This document shows positions 8,983 through 17,940 of a stretch of DNA of 64,000 nt, piece by piece. Under the pieces are notes generated by a model. The model did not search any database. It was not told the origin of the DNA and saw only the letters and a list, made by a program, of their open reading frames with translations. Both the position numbers and the translations under genes were made by a program. Origin of the DNA: Streptomyces sp. NRRL WC-3618 (GTDB taxonomy: Bacteria > Actinomycetota > Actinomycetes > Streptomycetales > Streptomycetaceae); assembly GCF_001280005.1 (NCBI RefSeq), contig NZ_LGDW01000347.1:1-64000 (forward strand). Reading direction: 5' to 3'. Each line of letters begins with the position of its first letter. Position 1 is the first letter of the stretch.

Positions 8983-9219
8983 GCGCATCCCGAAGGACTC
9001 TGCTGGGCGCGGGGCTCGGCGGCCTGCCTGCCACCACCGCACACGCCGCCTCCTGGCGGCAACCACCTCAAGCAGACCGAGGGCCAGACCTGACGGGTCA
9101 CGTACTCGATGTACCTCCCCAGCCCCAGCCACCTTCACCCACATCATGCGGACCTCAGGGTCTCCGCAGGACTGCTACCTCCTGCTCGGCGATCCGCGCG
9201 GCCACCAACTCGTGTAAGG
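8979..9219 (+). pseudogene. Remnant of a Tat-exported protein
   Basis: The start ATG overlaps the GH105 stop. The first residues (MSASRRTLLGAGLGGLPATTAHA) look like a twin-arginine signal peptide. The mature part is then short and out of frame: one frame reads GNHLKQTEGQT then a stop, and another reads FTHIMRTSG..DCYLLLGDPRGHQLV then a stop at 9215-9217. The pattern suggests a gene of the same operon that has lost most of its body. Its original family is not recognised. Confidence 0.45.
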
Positions 9220-9228
9220 AGCAGACCC

Positions 9229-12200
9229 ATGCGGCAGCGCAAGCGATGGGCGGCGACCGTGTTCTTCGCGTTCGCCGTCGCGCTCGGCCTGGCCCAGCCC
9301 TCCGCGCCGGCCACCCCCCAACTCACGGACCGCGCAGAGACCAGTCAACTTCCCACCCGAGGAGCCGAGTTCGACGTACGTGACTACGGAGCCAAGGGCG
9401 ACGGCGCCACCAACGACACCCCCGCCATCAACAAGGCTGTCACGGCGGCGAATACGGCGGGTGGCGGCGTGGTCCGCTTCCCGGCCGGCACGTACAAGTC
9501 CAAGAACACCATCCGTATGAAGAGCGAGGTCACGCTACAGGTCGACAAGGGCGCTACCATCCAGGGCTCCAGCGCCGACAGCTACGACGCGCCCGAGGAC
9601 AACCCGTACGACGACTACCAGGACTACGGGCACAGTCACTTCCACAACGCGATGATCTACGGCGACAGGCTGAGGAACATCGGCTTCGTGGGCGAAGGTG
9701 TCATCGACGGCCTCGGCAACCTCGTCACCGGCAACCCCAAGTCCGGGGAGGCTGACAAGATCATCTCGCTGACCCGCTGCGACGGACTCCGCCTCGGCGA
9801 CGGCATCACCCTCCGCAGGGGCGGCCACTTCGCGGCCCTCATCAACGGCTGTACGAACGTCACCTCGGACCGACTGAACATCGACACCGCGAGCGACCGC
9901 GACGGCTGGAACATCATCAGCACGACCAACGTCACCGTGACGAAGGCCAGCATCAAGGCCAACGACGACGCGCTCGTCTTCAAGAGCGACTACGCACTCG
10001 GCGCCAAGCTCCCCAACGGCCATGTGCGGGTGAGCGATTCCTATCTCTCGGCCGTCTGCTGCAACGCCCTCATGTTCGGCTCCGAGACCTGCGGCGACTT
10101 CTCCGACTACCAGTTCGCGAAGATCCGCATCGAGGGCTCCGACAAGTCCGGGCTCGGTATGGTCTCGATGGACGGCGCCAAGATCTCCGACGTCCACTAC
10201 CGCGACATCACCATGACCGATGTGCGCTCGCCGATCATGCAGAAGATCGGCACCCGCAAGAGGTGCGGAAACAACCCGGGCGTCGGATCCATCAGCGACA
10301 TCACGTACGACAACATCACCGCCACCGGGTCGAGCCCGTCGTTCAGCCCGACCCTGTGGGGCGAAAACGGCCACCGCATCAACGGCGTCACCCTCAACAA
10401 CGTCGACATCACCGTGCCCGGCGGCAACGGCACCATGTCCACCGCCGTGCCGGGCAGCACCGCCACCGACTACAACCCGAACAGCATCGGCACCCGGCCC
10501 GCGTACGGCTGGTACCTCCACAACGCGGACAACGTCACCTTCACGGGCAGTTCGGTGAGGTTCGCGGCGAACGACGGGCGCCCGGCGGTCGTCGCGAACT
10601 CGGCGAGCGGTGTCAGGTTCAACCGCTTCACGGCTCAGCGCGGCGGCGACTCGCCCCACGACATCGGCTTCCAGTCCGTCACCGGCTACTGCCTGACGGA
10701 CAGCCACACCCCGTCGGGCGGCGCGCTGCGAGTCTCCAGCAGCAGTGGATCCACGGAGAATTGCAGCTCGGCCGCGAAGCCGCTCGATCTGGACAACCCC
10801 CGCCAGGATTTCCTACGAGGCTCGGTCGGCGGACTCTTCCTGCACTGGGGTGAACGCACCGCCCCCGCCCACACCAGCTGCACCGGCTGGGAGAACGACG
10901 TCACCAGCGGCGGCTGGTCTCCCGCCTACTGGGTGAACGAGGCACTGAAGCTGCACACCCAGTACCTGGTGCTCGCCACCTTCCACAGCCGGCTCGGCTA
11001 TGCCCGTCCCTGGCCGTCGAAGATCCCCGGCAGCTGCTCCACCGAGCGGGACTTCGTCGGCGAGCTGATCACCGCCGCCAAGGCCAAGGGGCTCAAGGTG
11101 ATCCTCTACATGACCGACGACCCCCAGTGGCACAACGAGGGCGGACACGAGTGGCTCGACTCGGCCGCGTACTCCTCCTACAAGGGCAAGACGGTCGACC
11201 TCACCACCCGCGACGGCTTCGGGCAGTTCTCGTACGACAACTTCTTCGAGGTCATGGACCGCTACCCCGACCTCGGCGGCTTCTGGATCGACAACGACAA
11301 CGCGTACTGGGAGAGCCACGACCTCTACGCGCAGATCCAGCGGAAGCGGCCCTCGTACACGCTCAGCAACAACAACGAGGACACGCCGATCATGGACATG
11401 ATCAGCAATGAGCAGAAGACGGGGATGTCGCCGTCATACGACTACCCGCAGGCGACCTACACCGCTCAACCCCGGCTCACCGAGGCCGACTTCAAGCTGC
11501 CGTCCAGTGGGGCGTGGTGGTACGACGGCTCGAACCCGGCCGTCGACAAGATGCTCACGCTCGGCCGGCTCATCACCAACGCGGGCTCGTCCGTGAAGGC
11601 ACTGATGGCCGAGACAGCACAGGTCAACGGCAAGTTCCCGAGCAGTCAGGCCGCCTTCAACAACTTCGCCGACTCCTATCTCGACCCCATCTGGGAATCG
11701 CTGCAGGGCACCGAGGGCGGCGGCTATATGTACGGCGGCCTCAAGCCCGGGTTCTGGAACGACGGCGCACACGGAGTGACGACGGTCGGCAAGAGCGATC
11801 CGAACCGCCAGTACGTGCATGTGCTGACGCCGCCCTCCACCAGCACCCTGCGCATCCGCGACAACGGCTACCGCGTCGCGTCCGTCACCAACCTCCGTAC
11901 GGGAGCGGCGATTTCGTGGTCGCAGTCCGGCGGAGTGCTCACACTGAACGGGCTCGGCAACTGGGATCCGTACGACACCGTCTTCAAGGTCACGACCGCC
12001 GGACGGCAGGGGATTCTCTCGGGGGTCGGTGTGAGCGCGAGCGCCTCGGCGGGCGGTCACGGGGCGTCGGCCGCCGGAGACGGCGACTACCTGACCTACT
12101 GGGACAGCAACAAGACACTGCCGGTCAATCTCACCTTCGATCTCGGCAATTCGAAGAAGGTGCAGTACATCGGGCTCAACCAGCGCGAGGATTCGGTCGC

Positions 12201-12477
12201 CTATGCGCGCTCCGACACCGAACAGTCCGCCCGTATCAGGGGCTACAAGGTGTTCCTCAGTAACGACGGGACCAATTGGGGAAGCGCCGCCGAGACGGGC
12301 GAGCTTCCGAGCCGCCGGGGAATCCAGGGAATCGACCTCACGGCGGCCAATGCCCGCTATGTACGGCTCGAAATCGACACCACCTGGGCAGCGTCCAGCG
12401 ACTCTGCCCGCTACAAGCGGCTGCGGATCGACGAGGCCTGGATCGGGACGGCCTATGCGACGGGAGCATCATCATGA
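9229..12477 (+). CDS. Secreted GH28-like beta-helix / GH29-like / F5-8C (CBM32) fusion enzyme
   Basis: 1,082 residues with a signal peptide. Residues about 48-470 form a right-handed beta-helix of the GH28/pectate-lyase superfamily (FDVRDYGAKGDGATNDTPAI). About 525-925 resemble a GH29 alpha-L-fucosidase barrel (GGLFLHWGERTAP, LHTQYLVLATFHS, GGFWIDNDNAYWE). About 945-1075 form an F5/8 type C / CBM32 carbohydrate-binding module. Likely to act on both backbone and side chains of a plant or algal polysaccharide; exact specificity unknown. AAGGAG precedes the ATG at 9229. The stop overlaps the next start (ATGA). Two glycosidase-type catalytic folds in one chain is unusual. Confidence 0.8.
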   Translation: MRQRKRWAATVFFAFAVALGLAQPSAPATPQLTDRAETSQLPTRGAEFDVRDYGAKGDGATNDTPAINKAVTAANTAGGGVVRFPAGTYKSKNTIRMKSEVTLQVDKGATIQGSSADSYDAPEDNPYDDYQDYGHSHFHNAMIYGDRLRNIGFVGEGVIDGLGNLVTGNPKSGEADKIISLTRCDGLRLGDGITLRRGGHFAALINGCTNVTSDRLNIDTASDRDGWNIISTTNVTVTKASIKANDDALVFKSDYALGAKLPNGHVRVSDSYLSAVCCNALMFGSETCGDFSDYQFAKIRIEGSDKSGLGMVSMDGAKISDVHYRDITMTDVRSPIMQKIGTRKRCGNNPGVGSISDITYDNITATGSSPSFSPTLWGENGHRINGVTLNNVDITVPGGNGTMSTAVPGSTATDYNPNSIGTRPAYGWYLHNADNVTFTGSSVRFAANDGRPAVVANSASGVRFNRFTAQRGGDSPHDIGFQSVTGYCLTDSHTPSGGALRVSSSSGSTENCSSAAKPLDLDNPRQDFLRGSVGGLFLHWGERTAPAHTSCTGWENDVTSGGWSPAYWVNEALKLHTQYLVLATFHSRLGYARPWPSKIPGSCSTERDFVGELITAAKAKGLKVILYMTDDPQWHNEGGHEWLDSAAYSSYKGKTVDLTTRDGFGQFSYDNFFEVMDRYPDLGGFWIDNDNAYWESHDLYAQIQRKRPSYTLSNNNEDTPIMDMISNEQKTGMSPSYDYPQATYTAQPRLTEADFKLPSSGAWWYDGSNPAVDKMLTLGRLITNAGSSVKALMAETAQVNGKFPSSQAAFNNFADSYLDPIWESLQGTEGGGYMYGGLKPGFWNDGAHGVTTVGKSDPNRQYVHVLTPPSTSTLRIRDNGYRVASVTNLRTGAAISWSQSGGVLTLNGLGNWDPYDTVFKVTTAGRQGILSGVGVSASASAGGHGASAAGDGDYLTYWDSNKTLPVNLTFDLGNSKKVQYIGLNQREDSVAYARSDTEQSARIRGYKVFLSNDGTNWGSAAETGELPSRRGIQGIDLTAANARYVRLEIDTTWAASSDSARYKRLRIDEAWIGTAYATGASS

Positions 12478-13823
12478 CACGTATCCGCATCCGATCACTG
12501 GCGGTCGCCCTGGCCGGGCTGCTGATCGCCTCCGCGATACCGCTGCTCGGCGGTGGGCATCCGGCCGCCGCCTCCGACAACGGTCAGTCCATCCGCCCCG
12601 CCATGGGCTGGAGCAGCTGGAGCTTCGTGCGCCGCTGGCCCACTGAGGACAAGATCAAGGCACAGGCGGACGGTCTGGTGTCCAGCGGGCTCAAGGACCA
12701 GGGATTCGTGTATGTGAATCTCGACGACTTCTGGCAGAAGTGCGACGCGAACGGATTCATCGTCGACTCCTACGGCCGCTGGACCGTCGACTCGGACAAA
12801 TTCCCGTCCGGAATCAAGGCGCTCGCCGACCACATCCACTCCAAGGGGCTGAAGTTCGGCTTCTATGTGACGCCGGGCATCGCCAAGAACGCCGTCACCA
12901 AGAACACGCCGATCGAGGGGACTTCGTACCACGCGAAGGACATCGCGGACACTTCGAAGACCGAGAAGAACTACAACTGCAAGAACATGTACTACATCGA
13001 CTACGGGAAGCCGGGCGCGCAGGAGTTCGTCAACTCGTGGGCGAAGCAGTTCGCTTCCTGGGGCGTCGACTACCTGAAGATCGACGGGGTGGGCAGCCAG
13101 GACATCCCGGACGTCCAGGCTTGGGACAAGGCGCTGCGAGCGACCGGACGGTCCATCAACTACGCGCTCTCCAACAATCTTCCGATCGCCGACGCCTCCA
13201 CATGGCGTCAGCTGGCCAACAGTTGGCGCACGCAGGGTGATGTGGAGTGCTACTGCGGTCCGGACTCGAACGGCAGCGGCCATCCCCTCACCGACTGGGC
13301 GCACGTCTCGGCCCGCTTCACCTCGGCCGCCAACTGGCAGCAGTACGCGGGACCCGGCGGCTGGAACGACCTCGACTCGCTGGAGATCGGCAACGGCGAC
13401 CAGGTCGGCCTCACCGCCGACCAACGCCGCTCGCACTTCACGCTGTGGGCGATGGCGGGCTCACCGCTGCTGCTCGGCACCGACCTGACGACGCTCGACT
13501 CCGTCGACAAGGCGATGCTGATGAACGACCGGCTCATCGGCGTCGACCAGGACGGCGTTGCGGCCAAACGCATTGTCACCAGTGGTGTCAAGCAGGTCTG
13601 GAGCAAGAAGGAAAAGAGCGGCGACTACGTCGTGGCGTTCTTCAACACCGGTACCTCCGGCAGCTCCACGGTCAGTGTGAACTGGTCGCAGGTCGGGTTC
13701 ACAGGTTCCGGCGACGTCACGGACCTGTGGTCGGGCTCCGACAAGGGCACGATCACCGACTCGTACAGCGCGACCCTCCGGCCCGGCGAGACCCGTCTGA
13801 TCCGGGTGACACCCCAGAGCTGA
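12474..13823 (+). CDS. Secreted GH27 alpha-galactosidase-like enzyme
   Basis: 449 residues with a signal peptide, then the GH27 barrel opening PAMGWSSWSFV. Further family landmarks are YVNLDDFW, LKFGFYVTPG, DYLKIDGVG (nucleophile Asp position), GPGGWNDLDSLEIG and the C-terminal beta-sandwich ending RPGETRLIRV. It probably removes terminal alpha-galactose, or beta-L-arabinopyranose as in some family members, from plant glycans. It is translationally coupled to the preceding fusion enzyme. Confidence 0.88.
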   Translation: MTRIRIRSLAVALAGLLIASAIPLLGGGHPAAASDNGQSIRPAMGWSSWSFVRRWPTEDKIKAQADGLVSSGLKDQGFVYVNLDDFWQKCDANGFIVDSYGRWTVDSDKFPSGIKALADHIHSKGLKFGFYVTPGIAKNAVTKNTPIEGTSYHAKDIADTSKTEKNYNCKNMYYIDYGKPGAQEFVNSWAKQFASWGVDYLKIDGVGSQDIPDVQAWDKALRATGRSINYALSNNLPIADASTWRQLANSWRTQGDVECYCGPDSNGSGHPLTDWAHVSARFTSAANWQQYAGPGGWNDLDSLEIGNGDQVGLTADQRRSHFTLWAMAGSPLLLGTDLTTLDSVDKAMLMNDRLIGVDQDGVAAKRIVTSGVKQVWSKKEKSGDYVVAFFNTGTSGSSTVSVNWSQVGFTGSGDVTDLWSGSDKGTITDSYSATLRPGETRLIRVTPQS

Positions 13824-13932
13824 ACGGCAGGAGCGGCAAGGTCTTCCGGCGTCGGGAGACCTGTGCCCTTCGACCGTCGAAAGCATTCCTGAGCGAGCCC
13901 CACACTCCCCCCACTCCAGGAGGACGATCCCC

Positions 13933-14943
13933 GTGCGTACCGCTGCACCTCCACGCAGTCCCGGCGTGGCCCTCGCCGCCCTTGTAGGGCTGTTGCTGTC
14001 GCTGCTGTTCGCCGTGCCGCCGGCTTCGCACGCGGCCACGGCGAGACCTCTTGCCTCCCCGGGCATGGCTGTCGCACCGTACGAGTACCTCGGCTGGGGC
14101 AGCCCGCAGAACCCGACCTCGGTGATGTCCGCGACCGGCGTCAAATGGTTCACGCTCGCCTTCATCCTCTCCGACGGTTCCTGCAACCCGAAGTGGGACG
14201 GCTCGCGCCCGCTGACCGGAGGCAACGACCAGTCGAAGATCGACGCGATCCGGGGGGCCGGCGGTGACGTCATCGTCTCCGTCGGCGGCTGGAGCGGGGC
14301 GAAACTCGGAGAGAAGTGCTCCAGCGCCTCGGCGCTGGCCGGCGCGTACCAGAAAGTCATCAACGCGTACCGCCTCAAGGTCATCGACATCGACATCGAG
14401 AACACCGAGTGGTCCAACGCGACGGTCCGGCAGCGGGTGATCGACGCGCTGAAGATCGTGAAGGCGAACAACTCCGGTCTGAAGACCGTCATCACCTTCG
14501 GCACGACGACCAGCGGCCCGGACTCCACCGGCGTCGACATGATCCAGCGCGGAGCCAATTCCGGTCTGGCGAACGACATCTGGTGCATCATGCCGTTCGA
14601 CTTCGGGGGCGGCTCCAGCAACATGGGCACGCTGACCACCCAGGCCATGGAGGGCCTCAAGGCGCGAGTCAAGTCCGCGTACGACTACGCCGACTCGGCG
14701 GCGTACGCACACATCGGGCTGTCGTCGATGAACGGCAGGACCGACGACTCGGGCGAACTCGTCCGCGTCACGGACTTCAAGACCATGCTCGCCTACGCCC
14801 AGCAGCACCGCATCGCCCGCCTCACGTACTGGTCCGTCAACCGCGACCGGGCCTGCGGTTCCGGCTCCGCCGGTGACGCGTGCAGCGGCGTATCGCAGCA
14901 GCCGTACGACTACCTCAAGGTCTTCGCCCAGTACACGGGCTGA
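13933..14943 (+). CDS. Secreted GH18 chitinase-like glycosidase
   Basis: 336 residues from a GTG start with AGGAGGA eight to ten bases upstream. The signal peptide is followed by a compact GH18 barrel. The catalytic D-x-D-x-E is present in VIDIDIENTEW and the substrate-distorting motif in VIVSVGGWSG. It lacks carbohydrate-binding modules. It may cleave chitin-type or GlcNAc-containing glycans outside the cell. It is separated by 109 bases from the upstream GH27 gene and by only 14 bases from the PQQ dehydrogenase gene, so those two are likely co-expressed. Confidence 0.85.
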   Translation: MRTAAPPRSPGVALAALVGLLLSLLFAVPPASHAATARPLASPGMAVAPYEYLGWGSPQNPTSVMSATGVKWFTLAFILSDGSCNPKWDGSRPLTGGNDQSKIDAIRGAGGDVIVSVGGWSGAKLGEKCSSASALAGAYQKVINAYRLKVIDIDIENTEWSNATVRQRVIDALKIVKANNSGLKTVITFGTTTSGPDSTGVDMIQRGANSGLANDIWCIMPFDFGGGSSNMGTLTTQAMEGLKARVKSAYDYADSAAYAHIGLSSMNGRTDDSGELVRVTDFKTMLAYAQQHRIARLTYWSVNRDRACGSGSAGDACSGVSQQPYDYLKVFAQYTG

Positions 14944-14957
14944 AAGGAGGGACAACC

Positions 14958-16994
14958 GTGAAGATCTTCCGTCGGATCGCCGCGAGCACGGCCCTGCTGC
15001 TCGGCGCCGGACTCGTCCAGGCCGCACCGGGGGCCGCCGCGGCGGCCCCCACCCGCTACGAGGCGGAGAACGCGTCATACGTCTCTGGCTCCACCGTGGA
15101 CGACAACTTCGCCGGTTACTCCGGTACCGGATTCGTGAACACCCCGAACTCGGCGGGCAGTTACGTCGAGTTCACCGTCAACGCCGCAGGCGCGGGCAAC
15201 GCGAAGCTCGCCTTGCGGTACGCCAACGGCACGACGGAGGACCGCCCGGCCGACATCGCGGTCAACGGCACCGTGGTCAAGTCCGGTTACTCGTTCCCAC
15301 CCACCAGCACCTGGTCCGCCTGGACCACGACGACGGTCTCCGTCCCGGTCGGCGCGGGCAGCAACAAGGTCCGGCTCACCGCCACCGGCTCGGGCGGCCT
15401 GGCCAACACCGACTACCTCGACTTCGAACTCTCCTCGACCGACACGCAGGTCCCGAGCCGCCCGGGGCAGCCCAGTTGCTCGGCGATCAGCGAGGACGGG
15501 CTCGCCCTGTCCTGGGGTGCCTCGACCGACAACGTGGGCGTGGCCGCGTACGACATCTACGAGCACGGCAACAAGATCAGCGAGGCCGCGGGCAGTGCGA
15601 ACTCCAAGGCGCTGACCGGGCTGAGTCCGAACACCACCTACAACCTGACGGTCATCGCCAGGGACGCGGCCGGCAACGCCTCGGCCGCGAGCCCGGTCGT
15701 GGACTGCACGACGTCGAGGAGCACCGACACCACCGCGCCGAGCAGGCCCGGCACTCTGTCGGCCGCCAATGTGGCCGCCACCAGCGCCGAGTTGAGCTGG
15801 GGCGCCGCGACGGACGACAGGGCCGTGGTCGGCTACGACGTACGCAGCGGCTCCACCGTCTACAAGACCGTCACGGGTACCTCGACCTCACTGACCGGGC
15901 TCGCCTGCAACAGCCCGTACGGGCTGAACGTGGTGGCACGCGATGCGGCGGGCAATGTGTCCGAGCAGAGCAACACCGTCAGCTTCACGACGAAGGCGTG
16001 TGTGACGGACGGCGGTGTCCCGTCGTCGATCGCCACCGTCTCCAGCGGCTGGACCATCCCCTGGGGCACCTACTGGATGCCCGACGGGCAGACCGCGCTG
16101 ATCACCGAGCGGGACGACTTCCGGGTCTGGAAGGTGACCAAGGACGGAACGAAGACGCAGGTCGGTACCGTGCCGAACGCCGTCACGACCAACGGCGAAG
16201 GTGGACTGCTGGGCGTGGCGGTCGACCCCAAGTGGGAGACCAACCACTATGTGTACTTCATGCACACGGCGTCCGAGGACAACCGGGTCGTCCGCATGAC
16301 GTACAACGGCAGCTCGCTGACCGGCTACACGGTCCTCCTCCAGGGCATCAAGAAGAACCGCTACCACAATGGCGGCCGGCTCGTCTTCGGCCCCGACGGC
16401 TATCTGTACGTCTCGACCGGCGAGGCCCAGACGCCCGACCTCGCGCAGGACAAGAACTCGCTCAACGGCAAGATCCTGCGTATGACAACGGACGGTAAGG
16501 CCGCCCCCGGCAATCCGTTCAACAACTACGCCTACAGTTACGGCCACCGCAATCCACAGGGTCTCGCCTTCGACCGCAACGGGCGCCTGTGGGAAGCGGA
16601 GTTCGGCAACAGTTCCAAGGACGAGCTGAACCTGATCAAGCCGGGCGCCAACTACGGCTGGCCGACCTGCGAGGGCACCTGTGATGTGTCGGGCATGACC
16701 AACCCGAAGAAGACGTGGAGCGTCTCCGAGGCCTCCCCGAGCGGGATCGCCATCGCCCGCAACGTCATCTACATGGCGTCCCTGCGGGGGGAGCGGCTGT
16801 GGCGGATCCCGATCACCGGTGACACGGAGAACGTCGGTACGGCGACGGCGTACTACGTGGGCACGTACGGACGCCTTCGTACGGTCACCAAGGTGCCAGG
16901 CGCCGACCAGCTCTGGCTCTCGACGACGAACAGCGACAACAACGGAGGCGAGGCGGACGGCTCTGACAAGATCTTCCGGGTGAGTATCGGCTAG
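14958..16994 (+). CDS. Secreted PQQ-dependent pyranose/sorbosone dehydrogenase (AA12-like) with CBM35 and two FnIII domains
   Basis: 678 residues. Signal peptide, then a CBM35/CBM6-type module (about 33-158, RYEAENASY...), two fibronectin III domains (about 165-255 and 260-350) and a six-bladed soluble quinoprotein dehydrogenase domain (about 353-678). The last carries the GSDH signatures GEGGLLGVAVDPKW, HNGGRLVFGPDGYLYVSTGE, YGHRNPQG and WEAEFG. It should oxidise sugar ends bound at polysaccharide surfaces using PQQ. The GTG at 14958 is preceded by AAAGGAGG. The cofactor link to the pqqA/pqqC/pqqE relics 8 kb upstream is notable, as the enzyme needs PQQ from somewhere. Confidence 0.88.
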   Translation: MKIFRRIAASTALLLGAGLVQAAPGAAAAAPTRYEAENASYVSGSTVDDNFAGYSGTGFVNTPNSAGSYVEFTVNAAGAGNAKLALRYANGTTEDRPADIAVNGTVVKSGYSFPPTSTWSAWTTTTVSVPVGAGSNKVRLTATGSGGLANTDYLDFELSSTDTQVPSRPGQPSCSAISEDGLALSWGASTDNVGVAAYDIYEHGNKISEAAGSANSKALTGLSPNTTYNLTVIARDAAGNASAASPVVDCTTSRSTDTTAPSRPGTLSAANVAATSAELSWGAATDDRAVVGYDVRSGSTVYKTVTGTSTSLTGLACNSPYGLNVVARDAAGNVSEQSNTVSFTTKACVTDGGVPSSIATVSSGWTIPWGTYWMPDGQTALITERDDFRVWKVTKDGTKTQVGTVPNAVTTNGEGGLLGVAVDPKWETNHYVYFMHTASEDNRVVRMTYNGSSLTGYTVLLQGIKKNRYHNGGRLVFGPDGYLYVSTGEAQTPDLAQDKNSLNGKILRMTTDGKAAPGNPFNNYAYSYGHRNPQGLAFDRNGRLWEAEFGNSSKDELNLIKPGANYGWPTCEGTCDVSGMTNPKKTWSVSEASPSGIAIARNVIYMASLRGERLWRIPITGDTENVGTATAYYVGTYGRLRTVTKVPGADQLWLSTTNSDNNGGEADGSDKIFRVSIG

Positions 16995-17349
16995 TGTGAC
17001 GCGCCAGGCCACGTGGGCTGACCCCGTGCCCGATTCTCCAGATCGGCGTCGGCACCCGCCACAAGGACGAGACGCAGGACCGCCGGAAGCCCGAACGCTG
17101 AAGACCGCCCGCCACAAGGCGGTGCTGCCCTGGCTGTCCGGGACAAACGGACGTGCCCGCCCCCAGCAGCTCCTCCACGATCACCGGTTCCTGGGCCTGA
17201 GCGCCGAAGTGCAAGGGAGTCCACACGTCGCCATCCGCAGCGCCCGGATCGGCTACTACCTCCGCCAACGCCACGCGGACCCCGGCGACGTCACCGTCAA
17301 CGACGCCATAGTGCACCGCCGCACGACCCGACCGATCCCCAGCCGTCAT
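16991..17349 (-). pseudogene. Ankyrin-repeat protein, frameshifted
   Basis: From ATG 17349 the minus strand reads ankyrin-like repeats: GRAAVHYGVVDGDVAGVRV, then DVWTPLHFGAQAQ..VIVEELLGAG. The next repeat appears in another frame (AVLRLVLVAGADADLENRA) and the tail in the first frame again (GVSPRGLARHTS). At least two frame changes break the gene. It is convergent with the PQQ dehydrogenase, meeting at its stop codon. Confidence 0.62.
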
Positions 17350-17940
17350 GCCCCACATCCTCACCCGGCTTGACGAAACACACAGGGGTACCCACCGCAC
17401 CCGCTACGCCTTCCGCGCTGACGTCCAGCCCTGGCGGCGGAGGCTTTCGAAGCCATCCAGGAGGAGATCCAGGGCGAATTCGAACTCGAACTGGTCGTCG
17501 CAGCCGCCACCGGCCGTGGAGCCCCTGTCGTGTGCGGCCGTCGCGGCCAGTTCCGCGACAGCGGCAAACCCGCCAACCGTCCGGCTGGGCGGGGTTCACG
17601 CCTGTGCTCGCTCTCGGATCTCGCGACGGCAATGCGTGCTCGGCACGGCCCTGGCGTTTGTCCGCCCAACTCATCACATATCCGCATCGCCAGGCTGCCC
17701 GTCGGGAACGCCGCCCGCGCCACCCGGGCCGTCCTCTGGAATCCCCTCGATTTTCCTGGCGTGCAACGACACCGACACCCTCCCCAGACACAACGTCGGC
17801 CTTCATGACCACAACGGGTCATGAAGGCCGACGGCACGTTCAGGCCCCGGATTCGCCAAGGGTGTCGCAAGCTGACGGGGACTCATGGACGATCGCGACG
17901 CGTCCTGCGCGCCGCCGCCCTCATCCCCTGTCCGGCTTGG
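17350..17940. other. About 590 bases without a recognisable gene
   Basis: Open frames exist on both strands, but none shows a ribosome binding site, a domain or consistent homology to a family I recognise. One plus frame near 17440-17560 reads an acidic helical segment (AEAFEAIQEEIQGEFELEL) that may be a gene remnant. Confidence 0.5.
17794..17833. repeat. Perfect 17-base inverted repeat
   Basis: Arms CGTCGGCCTTCATGACC (17794-17810) and its exact complement (17817-17833), loop ACAACG. It has no T-run and lies about 110 bases downstream of the minus-strand beta-propeller gene stop (17941). A terminator is possible; a mobile-element relic is an alternative. Confidence 0.6.

Noticed and set aside
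7676-9383. Continuation of the pqqC-pqqE frame for about 570 codons
   Set aside because: Beyond 7676 it overlaps the GH105 gene in another frame and becomes Arg/Pro/His-rich; it is open only because the PqqE stop was lost in high-GC DNA.
17440-17560. Acidic helical plus-strand segment as a real gene
   Set aside because: No start, no ribosome binding site and frame breaks on both sides.
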